Shown here one piece after another: positions 49,982-62,449 of a stretch of DNA of 64,000 nt. This DNA is from Vitis vinifera (lineage: Eukaryota > Streptophyta > Magnoliopsida > Vitales > Vitaceae). Under the pieces are notes generated by a model. That model saw only the letters and a program-made list of their open reading frames with translations. It was not told the origin of the DNA and searched no databases. The DNA is taken from the NCBI RefSeq assembly GCF_030704535.1, contig NC_081817.1:5586001-5650000 (forward strand). Reading direction: 5' to 3'. The position numbers and the translations under genes are program-made. Numbering within the stretch: the stretch's first letter is position 1; each line of letters begins with the position of its first letter.

Positions 49982-51420
49982 CTGAAAATACCAAAGCAGC
50001 TAAAAATTGAAGTAGCTTTCTAGAAATGGAAACTCAGGAGGCAAAACTAATATTTAAGTAGCATATATAGAGAAGACAGACAGTCCATTATTATGGTGTA
50101 TTTCATTTCATGAGGTTGGAAATGTCTGTTACATCACCTGGCAGGACAGTTTTATAGAAGAATATTTCCAGCATAAAATCATCTAAGAATAACCTCAAGG
50201 GAAGCAACTTTATTCTAGATGAAATTGTATTATGACTAGTTCCATTTTTTCATGTAAGCATGTATCCAAAGTGTCCCAGAATCAAAAGGCTTTAAATCTT
50301 GGGATGATACTCATTCTTAAGGATAGCTCACCATGTGCTGGTTCGGACTATCATATCCTAAATTCCTGGCATGAAATTTTAGCATTTCCCCAAAAATATA
50401 AATTAAAAAACACAAAAATATTGTTAAAGAAAAAAAATTTGACTTTGGGTGGCTAAGATGGTGGATGATAGATCTATTATACTTGTTGAACTCAGGCCAT
50501 TGTTGCATAACTATCATGCCTACTCTCTCTCAAAGACACCCTCACTCCCATCCCTCCCCAACTGAATATCCAACACTACCTCTTCTTGTATCCACATCTG
50601 TTTCACAGAACAGATTATTAACAGAACAGAATCATGTCAATGCATATCAAAAGATATGCCAAAAAAAAAAAAAAATTGCAACAAGAATTAGGACATATGT
50701 TGTAATGAACACAACTCAATGGGTCTCATCAGCCATCTGACATTCTAAAATCCATCATCCAGCCCTTTATACCCACCTCTACTGCATCAATCCTCTTTTT
50801 ATTAAAGCCTACTATAGAGAAGCATATATGCTTTTTGTCAAGATTATTAGCAGCCTACCCAGCATTCTATGCTGCCATTCATAAAGCGACCCTCCTACTT
50901 GAATTTGCTTATTCATTGATGTTAACAACAGCACAAATTTACCTTAGAAACTTGAATCTATCAAAAAGTAAGAGCACAAGAAAAATCTAGAACAACAAAT
51001 ATACGATAAAAAGAAAAGGAAAACCCAATAAATCAATAAATTCAAATAAATTTATAACCCCCACTTCTGATCACCCAAAAACAAACCCAGTATTGCGCAT
51101 ATCTCACTTAACCCAACAATAAAACACCGATCAAGATCAAATTAGCAATACCCATAAAAAAATTCACCCAAAAAATAGAAAAAGAAGAACCGAAAACAGA
51201 TCAAGAAAATGTATTGAAACATAATTAAAGATCTAGTCGTCTATGAAGTGAAAGTGACAGTGCGAGTGATCTGTGCTTGCTATGATAAAATCATAAATAT
51301 ATTAAGAGAGAAGAAAGTCATGATAATGTAGAAGAGATGATATCTTCCAGACAGAGGAAAACGTGCCTGCAGAAGTTGCGGTGGTCTGCTGGTAGTCAAG
51401 AAAACTCTACCGGAATTGAG
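49982..51420 (-). other. Leader intron and probable 5' non-coding exon of V-ATPase G
   Basis: The coding start follows a splice acceptor, so this stretch should hold a leader intron. The less AT-rich block at about 51350-51420 may contain the first exon, but I could not fix its donor site. Confidence 0.4.
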
Positions 51421-51701
51421 CTACAGCAGAGGGAAGCTTCATTATGATTTATGAACTGCCCTTTTGGGATTCGAAATCACGGATATGCCCTTGCTTCTCA
51501 ATAGAATTACGACATACCCGTTTAGAATCATTGCAGTGTCTCTTTCCTATGGGTGCCACGAAGATGAGAGCTAAGTGGTAATGATGGAATCTTTCATTGT
51601 TATCGGCGTGATATATAATTAGTAAAGGAGATCCTGGGAATTTAATTCCCAAATGAGAAATTAAAAGAGAAATTAAGATGAGAATAGGTTGCATATCAAG
51701 A

Positions 51702-51812
51702 GTATGTTTGGCCATAATTTTATTAACCTTTTGTAATACTTGAAGGATAAAAAATTTTAAGTATTAGAAAAATTAGAAATACTTCTTAAAACCGTTATCA
51801 AACGAACTCCAA
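51702..51812. mobile_element. Short MITE-like element
   Basis: GAGTATGTTTGG at the left and TCAAACGAACTC at the right form a 12-bp imperfect inverted repeat about 110 bp apart. The right half (TATTAGAAAAATTAGAAATA) has a diverged copy at about 52915-52977, ending CTGTCAAACAAGACTC. Confidence 0.45.
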
Positions 51813-53800
51813 ATCATATGCGTAATGCATCTTCTTATGATTTAAATTTAAGGCAAATATATAATGATATAATTATTAAGAAAATGATTTTATTTTTACA
51901 ATTTTTGGGGACTATAAACAATCCCAACATCCAATATGCCATTAACGTGGTATTTGTTTTAGTGTCTTAGCATCGCCATGTCTAGTCAATGGAATTAGTA
52001 ATTTTACAAATTCCATTATCCAATGGGTCGTCAATAAGTTGTACTAGCATTTTAATGTCATCACGAGTTGATCAATGGAGCTAATGACTTTGTTGTGCTA
52101 ACAATTTGTATCTACTTGTATTCCAACCATATTCCCAAGCACACTAAATTTGAAGCCCTTCCTTAAGATAAGAAAAGAACCTAGTACATGCAAAGTGCTC
52201 CAACTTATGCATACCCTTGCTTGATGAAGTTAGCTTTGATCGCATTCTCCTAAGCACGCTCATGGATGGAAGGAATATTATCACTTAGGGATGGTAACTA
52301 ATTCCTCTTAACAAAATCAAATCGATAATCTTGGGGGCAAAAATTCTCCAACCTACCTATGTTAGTGTAATCAAGGTCACCAAATTGTATGTCACACTCC
52401 CTACCAAAAGGTGAGAGGTTTTTGCTACATCAAATACTCTATCACCCTTTTTACATAGAATATCAAAGATTATGCCGACAAATTATATATTAATGTAGAT
52501 GAAGAACCATATCTTAAATTATGATTGATTACCTTCTTTATTGAAATCACTGTGGTTTATTTCCTAAGCACAAAATCCTATTGATTTGTCAATTTTTTTA
52601 TTTAATAAATAGAATTTAAGATTTGAAGGAAGAGAGGAGAGAAAGAAGTAAACTAATGATAAATTAAGTTAATTTGATTCAATAATTAAATCAGTTTTAA
52701 TATATTTCAATTTATTCAACTTCGGTTCAATTCTTGGATTGCTTAAAGAACCAAACTAAACTAAATTTTGCCTATTCTATCCCCATCCTCAACCCCAGCA
52801 TTCTGACTCTTGGAAGGAAATACACTAACTCATTTCCCATCTATCTACAAAATAAAAATACACATAATAATTTTAGAAAATATTTTTAATTTTTCTAATG
52901 TTTAAATGATAAAAAAAATTTAATTATTAGAAAAATAAAAAACGCTTCTTAAAATCACTGTCAAACAAGACTCTCATTTTTAAACTATTTTACAATTGAA
53001 TCCAACAAAAGTTCATTGCTATTTTGGCAAAACCTCATTAACTGATGGTTGCAAAAAAATACCCAAGCCACCACCCAAATGATGAGAAAACCAAAGAGCA
53101 AAGGCAATACCTATTAATTAAAGACCATCGCCTTATAAGAGTGATCAATCTTGAGAATTTTCTTCCATGCCACCACGAGAAAGATCATTCATGATGAACA
53201 AAAATTTATGAAAATTCATGTTAACAGAACTAGACAAAATCACTGGAGTTATCGTTTAAATTACCCAAATATGAGAATGAATGAAAAATGGAGTAAGATG
53301 TTTATTCTCACTCCTCATTCCAACATACCCAACATAACTTTTAAGATTTTTAAATTTGAAATCTAACAATTGGCACCATATATTGGCATGTGTTCTAACT
53401 TCTAATTTCATATATAGAAGACGATAACTAATAGCAAACAATAGGAAGCTGCCAAAAAACAATAAGCCTATTTTTTAAATTTCATGATATATAACTGAAA
53501 AATATATCCCTCTATAACTCCATCAGCCCATTTGAACTTACAAATGGAGCCACCGATGCCTTCATTACACTCGACCACAATGGGTATTATCCACTGCACC
53601 CCTATCTTCATTACCCCTTAACCGCACTTCTATAAACATCTTACATGAATAAAAACTTTTATGGCATTCTCAGGATTCTTGAATGGGGGGAAGAAGGAGA
53701 ATTTAAGTTACAAAATACAATTAATATAATTGAACTCTGCCTTGCCTAAGCCTTTTTTATACTCTGTTGTTTTCTGTATCCAAAACCTAATAACCAAATC
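51813..53800. other. Intergenic AT-rich DNA, no gene seen
   Basis: Only short frames without recognised domains, plus the diverged repeat half at about 52868-52980. Confidence 0.5.
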
Positions 53801-53821
53801 CAACAAAATGCTGGTCAGATC

Positions 53822-56258
53822 TCACAATTCATCCTTGACACTGTTATTGCTCTCATTGCCATCCTTGGCCTCAGCACCCTTGGAGCTCTGGTATGAAGCT
53901 GGTTTTTTGAGCTTGAAAGGGATGGATGCATACTTCTTAAGGAACTTATAGAATGCCACCAAAGTACGGTCACCATCAAAAGTGATCTGCAGAACCCAAA
54001 AATCAAATATCAGATAAGAAAATCAAGTAATGCTAGAGGGCATGGGTGATACTGATACCTGAGTTAACTAGACAAGAATGATGGGAATTTAAACAGTATC
54101 CACAAAAGTGACAAATTGGAGAAATGAATTCCACTAACCGGATCAAAGCTCTTATTCCCAGCCGGGAAGAAAAGAATTGTAGGGAACCCATCAGTCTGCA
54201 AAAGAAAAACAACTTTCACCCAAATGTTCTCGCTTTTCTCTCATAAGCATTTACTGTCACCCTTCAGTATCCTCAATTTTATAAACCAAAACAAATCAAT
54301 GGTGCATACTAAAATTTCCATGGTTGCATGTTATCTGTCACACATCAGTTCAATGGGCTTCGAGGAGAAAAATAATAAGAGTAGGTCTATGAATGCTTTC
54401 ACATTTACATCCTCTCCATACCATTCTGTGAGATAAATAATGATGTATAAACATAAAGGAATCAGCGATGCAAACAAGGAGCAGAAATTAACCTGTCCAA
54501 ATATATATTAAGGAGAAGATATATCTATATGTTGTCAAAATAACTCAATCCAGGACATTGTCACAAAAAAACATTCAGAAAACTGAAATTGACTAACTTG
54601 GCCATGGTGCTTCTTATGGACTCCAAAAAGCATTTTTGAAGGGGAGGGAGTGGTATGGCTTATTCTTTGCCAACCACTTGCCCAGTTGAACTCCAAAACC
54701 AAAACTAGTTATCAATCAAAACAAGGGTTCTTGAATGCACTCACAGACTCATATCCCACATACTAGTGAAGCAGTTTTAACAATATAAACAGTCAGGGGA
54801 GACAAACAATTACAATAACTGAAAGCTTCTAAATGATACCTTTGCTCTTGGGTGCTCATTTTTTGTCCCATCCATCTTAGCTATAACAAGTGAATCAATG
54901 CCTCTCAAATACTTGGCAAGCTTGTTGTATGTTGGTTCCAATGCTTGGCAATACCCACACGAGGGATCATATATCTAATTCAAACAAGAAATAGAAATCA
55001 CAAAAATACATCAGAATAGATCCACAGAGAACAATTAAAAACTTAATGTATATTTGATGATTCATCTATTAACATTAGCTACATTACTACCTCAAGAAGA
55101 ACATCCTTTGATTCATCCAAAACAAGTTCATCGAAATTATCACCGACAACAATTTTTACATCCCCGTCATTCTGCAACAATTATACATGGAAAGAAAGTT
55201 GGATCAGAGGGATGAGAGTGCTCATCAATCACCAGTGTCATAAAGGAAGTCTTAACAACTTACTGTCTCTGGGATTGGGTCTGACTTGTAAAAACGCTTA
55301 AGCTTGTCTTCCAAGAAATCTTCGCCAAATGACTATGAGATGATAGAGAGATATGATAGTTACAATAGTAGATCATGAACCATCATGCTTATTGGAAAAT
55401 GAAAAAAATTATGGATATTCGCGCTATTTGCCCAGAATTGCCCAGAATAAAACTCGGAATAAAATAAATATAAAATAAAACATCATACCTTAATACTGGT
55501 CAAGGTTAATTCACCATCCAATACATACTTCTTGGCATCATCATTTCCTGTGTATGCAAGAACCTACATGCAAATGGATGACAACCAAAAGTTGGTTCAA
55601 GTCGTGGATGGATCAAATACATGAAAGGACAAATAGAAACAAAAGCAGGAACTGAGTATGGGGAAAAACTCACTCTTGGAGCATCTCCAGTTACACCAAA
55701 GTAATCTGCAACTGATTTACCATCCTTGTTGTCCATTTCCACATACACAAAAATAAGCTGCAAGGAACCCAGAAGATCATATTAATAAATAAGTTAGCTG
55801 TTAAAATGTCTGCTAGAAACAAGGATTGAACATAGACAGTGATCACATAATATAAAAGAGACATGTCAAAGAAACTAAGATATTTCTTTCTTTTTCCACA
55901 AGTTCTATAATTAGTTGTTGTTGCTACATTGTTTTATTAATTTTGCAGAGCCCAAAGGATTCTCATGGCTTTAAAATGTGTCTACATGACTAAGATGAGT
56001 TCATACATTTATAATGTTAGAAACTTTTTCCTCTATCCACCCCCCTCTCATATGCAGGCAAGACATCTTCATCATGTCTCATTGGATTGCAGAGTCAAAC
56101 AAAAACAGACACCCCTTATAAGCCAAACAAACAGAGGCCCACATTAAGGTCGAGGATAAACTCTGATACCATTTATAATAACCTATTTCCAACCATGTAG
56201 ATATTGTTGACTTTGGACCTACGACTTTAAAACTTGTTTACATGTTAAAGAGGAGTTC

Positions 56259-56294
<36 letters not shown>

Positions 56295-58200
56295 AGTGTC
56301 AAGAACTTTTTCCCAACTCCTCGCAGTTCTTTTCCTCTTGACTGCATATGAACTTAAAGACAAATATTTATATCCCATGCAGTACATTCAAAAAACAAGC
56401 ACACATATAACCATGCCCCAAGACCTAGATCTCAGGGGTTTTTTGTGTCTGCAACATAGTGTCTATATTGGAACCCAACATCCAGACCCATGCTTGTATT
56501 TGTAGTGAAGAAACGATCACATCCAAACAATGACTAAAAGCACACATTGCATGGACTGTTTTTAATATGACAACAATATTCAAGGAGAATATGATCAAAT
56601 GAATTCTAGGTCAGTTTCTTGGTTTGATATTGATCACAAACTAAAATCTGGATGATTCAGACAGTTTTTCATTTGGTGGGAAGAAACTTATTAATTAAAA
56701 CAAAAGAAAGGAAAATTCTAAATGACTTATCTACATTAAATTAAACAAGGCAATGGTTATTCACATAGATGGGTCTGAGTTCAGTAGAGGAACAAAACTT
56801 TATGCTATTAACAGATGTTCATAATGCACTCCACAAATAATAAATTTACCTTTCCCTTGAAAGCTTTTGCTGCTTCTTGAAATTGAGGTAGAACATTCTC
56901 TGAATCCTTTGAAGTGGCAAAAAGCAACAACTGAGAAAGAAACAGATACATGTCAAAATGGTGAAATATTAAAATACCTAAATGTAAGAGTATGGAACCA
57001 GCAGGACTCACCTGTTTTTTAATTGGATTTTCGAAAATCTGCCGAGAACTTTCCTTAGTAAAAATGATTACCAAAGGATGCTTGTTTGCAAATACAAACT
57101 CAGCTATAGCCGATTTGATAAACTGACCATCTGTTGACATGAAAATTGGAAGTATAAGTAAAGGTCCCTCTGTAATATACATTTGAAACCACCAGAGCAT
57201 TAAGGTGTTGAGCAGACTAACCAAAGTGGCTCAATTTTTCAGCCTCCTTCTTTAGCAATACCAGTGCAGGACGTTTGACTTGTTGATCAATGTGGAAAAG
57301 CTTTGCCACCTCTGGACTAGCAGTTTGATAGAAGTTGACATCATCTTCCAATCTTGAAGCAGCAGCCAACTCCTGACTCTCTGGACCCTGTAAATATTGT
57401 AGGAAATATAGTTGAGCAGTGTTTACATCACAGAGGTTTAACATGTTGACCTTCCATAGCTTTCATGAAATAATTCCACTAATATAGTAGTGAAGTTCAA
57501 ATATATGCAAGTTTTTTTAGTTATCAAAATCCAATTAAAGGAATTAAGGGGGAAAAAATCTCAAACTCAGGAATTGATCTTTCAGTTTCTAAGGGCAAAT
57601 TGTTAGCAGTGCTCAATCTCTCCAAATTATGGCATTACAACCACCCAACCAGCAGAGGCTACAAAACTCTTGGAGACATGATAAGATTAAGCATCTAATG
57701 CAGTTAAATAAAATCGCAGACAGTTTATGTCAGTAAAATAATACATCTGTTTCATAATTTCCAGGTTTCTAAGGTTTGATCATCTAATTGGAATTTGATA
57801 ATCTCCATAAAAGAAAAATGGATAACCTAGAGTATTATAGGAAATATTATATCAATCATCATTGTGATTTTTAATTATCCACCAAAACTACTGTGGAATT
57901 GAAGGAGGAAGAACCTTCGCAGCAAAGAACTTCCAGGAAAAGAGAATAAAAAGCTCCAGCTATATTTTCAATATGGACACTTGTTTTTGTTTTCCTTGCT
58001 AATTCACTGTCAAGGTTGTTTGGAATCAAACCACAATCAGTAGAGTGCCTTTAGATAAATAGAGAAATACCTCTAAACTGTCCAGGAACCCCAAAACAAT
58101 TTTTGATTCTGTAGTCAATATGCTTTCTGCCTCCACTGTTGTTGTTATGTTGTGGATGCCAGACTCCATCTTCTTCTTAACCCAAGCCACAATAGCATCT
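53822..58200 (-). CDS. Protein disulfide isomerase-like protein (PDIL1-3/1-4 type), 5' end missing
   Basis: An ER oxidoreductase family member that forms and rearranges disulfides in secretory proteins. Minus-strand exons, high to low: 58071-58200, 57222-57387, 57012-57130, 56850-56930, 55674-55757, 55489-55563, 55264-55332, 55091-55171, 54840-54974, 54139-54195, 53822-53986. They join in phase to give 386 aa. Visible are the two redox-inactive middle domains (for example RLEDDVNFYQTASPEVAKLF), the second catalytic-type domain, and the C-terminal KDEL retention signal. About 190 N-terminal residues of the family (signal peptide, acidic region, first CGHC domain) are absent here. The upstream exon must end in phase 2. 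The second active site reads PSCGYC instead of PWCGHC. Identification is secure; functionality is uncertain. Confidence 0.87.
56258..56296. repeat. Compound (AT)n(GT)n microsatellite in PDI intron
   Basis: An AT run passes directly into a GT run of about 20 bases, within the intron between PDI exons at 55757 and 56850. Confidence 0.95.
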
Positions 58201-58506
58201 CTGTATATTAAATTAAGAAGTATTAAGACTGATAAGGGACACAAAACAAGCCATTCTTTTTCCACACTGCATCTGCAATGATGATCAATCCATATTTTTA
58301 AAACTATTACATGAAAGAATGCCCCAAATTACAACAACTACTGCAGGTAAATGTTAAATCTTCCCCACTTGAATTTTCATCCAAACTTTCATGACATTAA
58401 AAAATAAAATAAAATAAAAAACTCAACTGCTATACAATCTAGTTTCTTATTTCAATTTATATTGTATTATATTTTGTATTGAAAATTTCGTCTTAAATTT
58501 AGTTTA

Positions 58507-59785
58507 TGTTTTTTGTTCTGACTTGAGCCATATGATCAATCAGTGGCAACAATGTCAAGGTTCAAGGTTGGTGTCCTCCATCAGAAGACAATGTCAAGTG
58601 CTGTATGTTAAAAGGTACATAATTATCTCAAGGCAAGACTTAAGCTTGTGCAAGAAATACACAAGGTACTTGGGCAATTGTGTAAGAGACTTGCAAACAT
58701 GTATTAAAGTGGCTAAAGAGGTAATTTTCTGCATCTCAATTGCACAAATGCACAGGAAAGTCCAAAGATGCAATCTTTTAGCATCTCATTTGTGCACATG
58801 CATAAAAGGACTTGTACACTGTGCAAGCAAATACATGAAGTAGCATCCCTTTTATGCATGTCTGCAAGAGAGGCAAGATCATTTTGTAAGTCTGGTGTTA
58901 ATCCATTTCAAATCTTTGGGTATCAAAAGTTAGTTATAAAGGTTGTCACAAAGATCTAACCACCGATAAATAGGGCTTGATCACTTTATCCATAACCAAC
59001 TTTGTTGAGAACTCAATGAGAGCATCTTTGGGAAAAATTTAGGGTTACTTGTCACGAATTTAGGCCTTTCCTAAGCTCACGTGCGGCACTTAGACAACTC
59101 AAGCCACTTGATGTTGCTAAATCAGTCTTTCCCCAATCTTAGCTTGCTATGCTAAGCAACGCTACATGACTTTGTAGCTACAATGCACAATGAAGGCAAC
59201 ACTTAAGAAAGAAAGTTTTGTATTGCACAAGAATGCTTTACAATGCTAGGAAGCTCTCAACCTACTTGGTGTCTTGGCCAAATGAGGTCACCTCCTATTT
59301 ATAGGCACCCAAGGACCTCTTTGGAACCCACAAAGGTTCCACTGTACCCTAAAATTCTCTAGAATTCTCTATACAAAGGTTATGTACAACATATGTACAA
59401 GTGTAATCTAGAACTCTCTAGAATGCCTCACACACTTCCCTTGTCTTCCATCCTTGTGTAGAGATGTGTGGACATCTCTAGACTTCTCTAAAATCTTCCA
59501 CACTCCTCCACTAGTAGACAAATGTGGATTGTTCTAAGAGGTTCCAGAAGCTTCCTGCTCTCCCATATAAGTTCAAAGGAGGGTTATTTGAGCAATTCTT
59601 GTGTACACTAGAGACAATTTTACCACAACTTTGAATTCTCATTGGATTTTTTATCAATGCAATCTCATTCATTCTCAAATGTAGAGGGAGTTCAAAGATT
59701 TCGCATGAAGGTAGGAGTCTTGAAGAAATTTTAAATGTTAGAAGAAATCAAGGATTGATTGAAAAGGAGTAGCATGGGCTAGGCA
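58507..59785. repeat. LTR-like direct repeat, copy 1, split by an insertion
   Basis: The sequence at 58507-59045 and 59595-59785 matches, in the same order and orientation, the sequence at 62450-62540 and 63425-63990. Shared words include ATATGATCAATCA, GAGGCAAGATCA, ATAAATAGGG, GAGACAATTTTACCACAA and AAGGATTGATTG. The TATA-like GATAAATAGGG near 58966 suggests a promoter, as in an LTR. It may be one end of an old retroelement. It lies upstream of the last visible PDI exon. Confidence 0.6.
59046..59594 (-). mobile_element. Nested element, probable solo LTR
   Basis: This block of about 540 bp interrupts copy 1 of the direct repeat and is absent from copy 2. On the minus strand it carries GCCTATAAATAGGAGG (about 59295-59310), a good TATA box, and it ends in CGTGACA, as LTRs often do. 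CTTG occurs at both junctions, but a full 5-bp target duplication is not clear. Confidence 0.5.
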
Positions 59786-60469
59786 AACCAAAGATTAATG
59801 TAGTGGCTCAAATTTGGTAAGAAAAACATTTGTATCAATTTTTTTATTAATGGATTGTTGAGAAGTCAATTGAGTCTCATGGTTTTTTACCTTGTGAAGA
59901 CACTTTCCATTAAAATGATTGAGTAATTGTGGATGTGTTTTTTATTTGGATTGTGAGATACTAATACTTTGAATTCATAAAATAGAACATTCCATCAATT
60001 GAGAGAAATTTAGACAAATTTTCTATTGACATCAAAGCAAGCTCGCTCAAAATTTATTTTGATTCAATCTGTAAATTGCTTAAAAGAGAAGCATCAATAG
60101 CAAGACCTCAATATTTTGGGATGACAACCACACTCATTCAAAGGTTAATACATACATACATATATATATAACGGACAAGTTTAGAATTCAGTTGAGCTTG
60201 GTTGATCATCACTTATGGTTCTACAGAAGGATACAAGTTCTAATGTATAGAAAAACCAAAACTAAGTTGGGACAAAAATGAGAATGAAATGAGTGAGAAC
60301 AATGTGAAAGTCATGTAATCAATCTTTAGTGCATCAAGTTGTGACAATTTTCATAAAATTTCTTCCTCTAAATCTTCTAGGGGAGCTTGAGACATATCAC
60401 AATTAACTCATAAGGGCACAAACATGGTTAAATGCCAAAACTCTTAATGCCCTATAACTATAGTTAATT

Positions 60470-60660
60470 TTATTGATTGGTTGGGATCCTCTTAAGGTTG
60501 TTTTTGGGCTAGGTGACTTTTTGGGCCTCTTTATTTTTCTTTAGCCTTTTTGGTGATGGGTGTTTAGGTTTGTATACCTTGCAAAGTTCTATATACCTTG
60601 AGTCGCTTTTTTGGCGTCTCTTTTTAATGAATTATCTTTACCTATCAAAAAAAAAAAATG
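60470..60660 (+). mobile_element. 3' end of a LINE-1-type element
   Basis: The sequence TTTTGGGCCTC, a GTATACCTT stretch, GCTTTTTTGGCGTCTC, then TTACCTATC and a poly-A tail is typical of plant L1 3' ends. Only the 3' untranslated part is present; no reverse transcriptase was seen. Confidence 0.65.
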
Positions 60661-62118
60661 GTTCAAATCCATTCAAATAGAAGACACTAAGACTCTTTTT
60701 AGAGAACAATGCAAAGTTGATGAGCAAAATAAATTATACCTTTCCAGATATACCTTCAATGGAGATTAAGAATCTTAAGATATATTTTTATGATGTTATA
60801 TAGCTCTATTAGATTCATCTAAACACATTTTTTTTTCCAAAAAAAAAAAAAAATCATTGGAAACTTCAATGTGTTGATTATAAGGATGTAGCCATGGTTG
60901 ACATGAGTTGTTCATATGAATTAACAGAATTTCAAATACTATAAGCAAAAAACTTGATTCATATTTTGCATATGGTTTGATAATGTATTTGCCTATCAAA
61001 AATGAAAAAAAAAAAGTAGTTTTGAAAATGTGTGAGCCAAGATTAATCAATAATCAACATGAGAACATCAATTGATATATCAAGGTTTTACTTAATTAAT
61101 TCTAGAACAATTAACGATGAATTTTCTAGATTTCTACCTCCCTATCTCCCTATCCCTTGGTTGTTTGCCCATGTTTAATAAAAATAAATAATAAAGGCAT
61201 TTGTCCAAAAGAATTTGTGATACACACTTTAATTTCACCCAAAATACCTGTGCCAATATGATATGACAAGTGTGTGGGTATCGATATGGGGATCATTTTC
61301 AAATACTCTTATATTGCTTTGGATATTCTCTATTTTCATTATTTTTTCTTTTCTAAAGATAAGGATGAAAGAGAAAAGAAAGAGAACCTTGTTTTTTCCA
61401 AGGAAATGTTAATTTTTTGTTTCTAATTGAAAATTTCCCTTTATTATGTCATATCCAAATATCATTCAAGATCATTTTTCAATCGAAGCCCTGTATCCAG
61501 AATTTGATATATGAAGGATCAAAAAGCTAGATACATACTAGCATTGGCCCCTGTACCCAAATCCATGTGACAAGCAAAAAATATTTCCCCCATTTAATAA
61601 CCAAGTCCTATGCCTAAGTAGGCGCACTAGGATTTGTGTCAGAGATGGTAAGAGAATAGTCAAGAGCACAAATGATGAACAATAACTTTTCTACCTACCC
61701 AATAATTAGGTTTCTTGGCTAACTAAATAGCAATGAGACGCATCAAACAATGGATATAGCATGTATGCATATGTAACTTAGTTGTTGCACCCTTTTTTGT
61801 TCGAGTCTATGTTCCTAACAAATGTCTTAGCATCTAATGTCCTAAAGCCAATTGGCTTCATGGTTGTTGCTCTTGAACTTACTACATGGGCTATCTAGAA
61901 AGCTTAAGAACTTTGTTGGGTAGTGCTTTGGTAAAATAAAATAAAGGTTATATATTCGATGACTATGACTATTAAGGACAACTGACTCCAAGTTGTCTAG
62001 TGAATTAAATAAGTCCATAAGTTGAATTTGTTGATTTGAAGGGAGCAAATTCCTAGTAAGACTTGGTACGTCATTGAATGTGCAATTGATACGTTTTAGA
62101 TTTCTTTTGTCTTTGTGT

Positions 62119-62160
62119 TTTTTTTTTTTTTTTTTCTGATAGGTATCAGATTTATTGTCT
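62119..62160 (-). mobile_element. Second LINE-type 3' end, opposite strand
   Basis: On the minus strand ATACCTATCAG precedes a run of about 18 A, the characteristic L1 end. The element body beyond about 62160 is not recognisable. Confidence 0.45.
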
Positions 62161-62449
62161 TATTATAAAAAAGATTGCTTTCAAAACTAGTGTTGAGTGT
62201 ATCCTTAGTTTTTGGTTTGATCATTTTTATAAGCTCAAGAGCATGTCTTTGTGCTTGCTCAATCTTGCAGTTGGCTTTGGCGAGCATTTGCTTCATTTTT
62301 GCAAGATGGATGACCTTACATGATTCCCATTGACCCAATATGACATGCTAAACATCATTCAGAAGTTCAAGTATCAATCTAGCTTTCGTAACATTCAACT
62401 TATGTATTACATTCATATTAGCAATTCCATCTTAATTTTAGCTTTGGTT

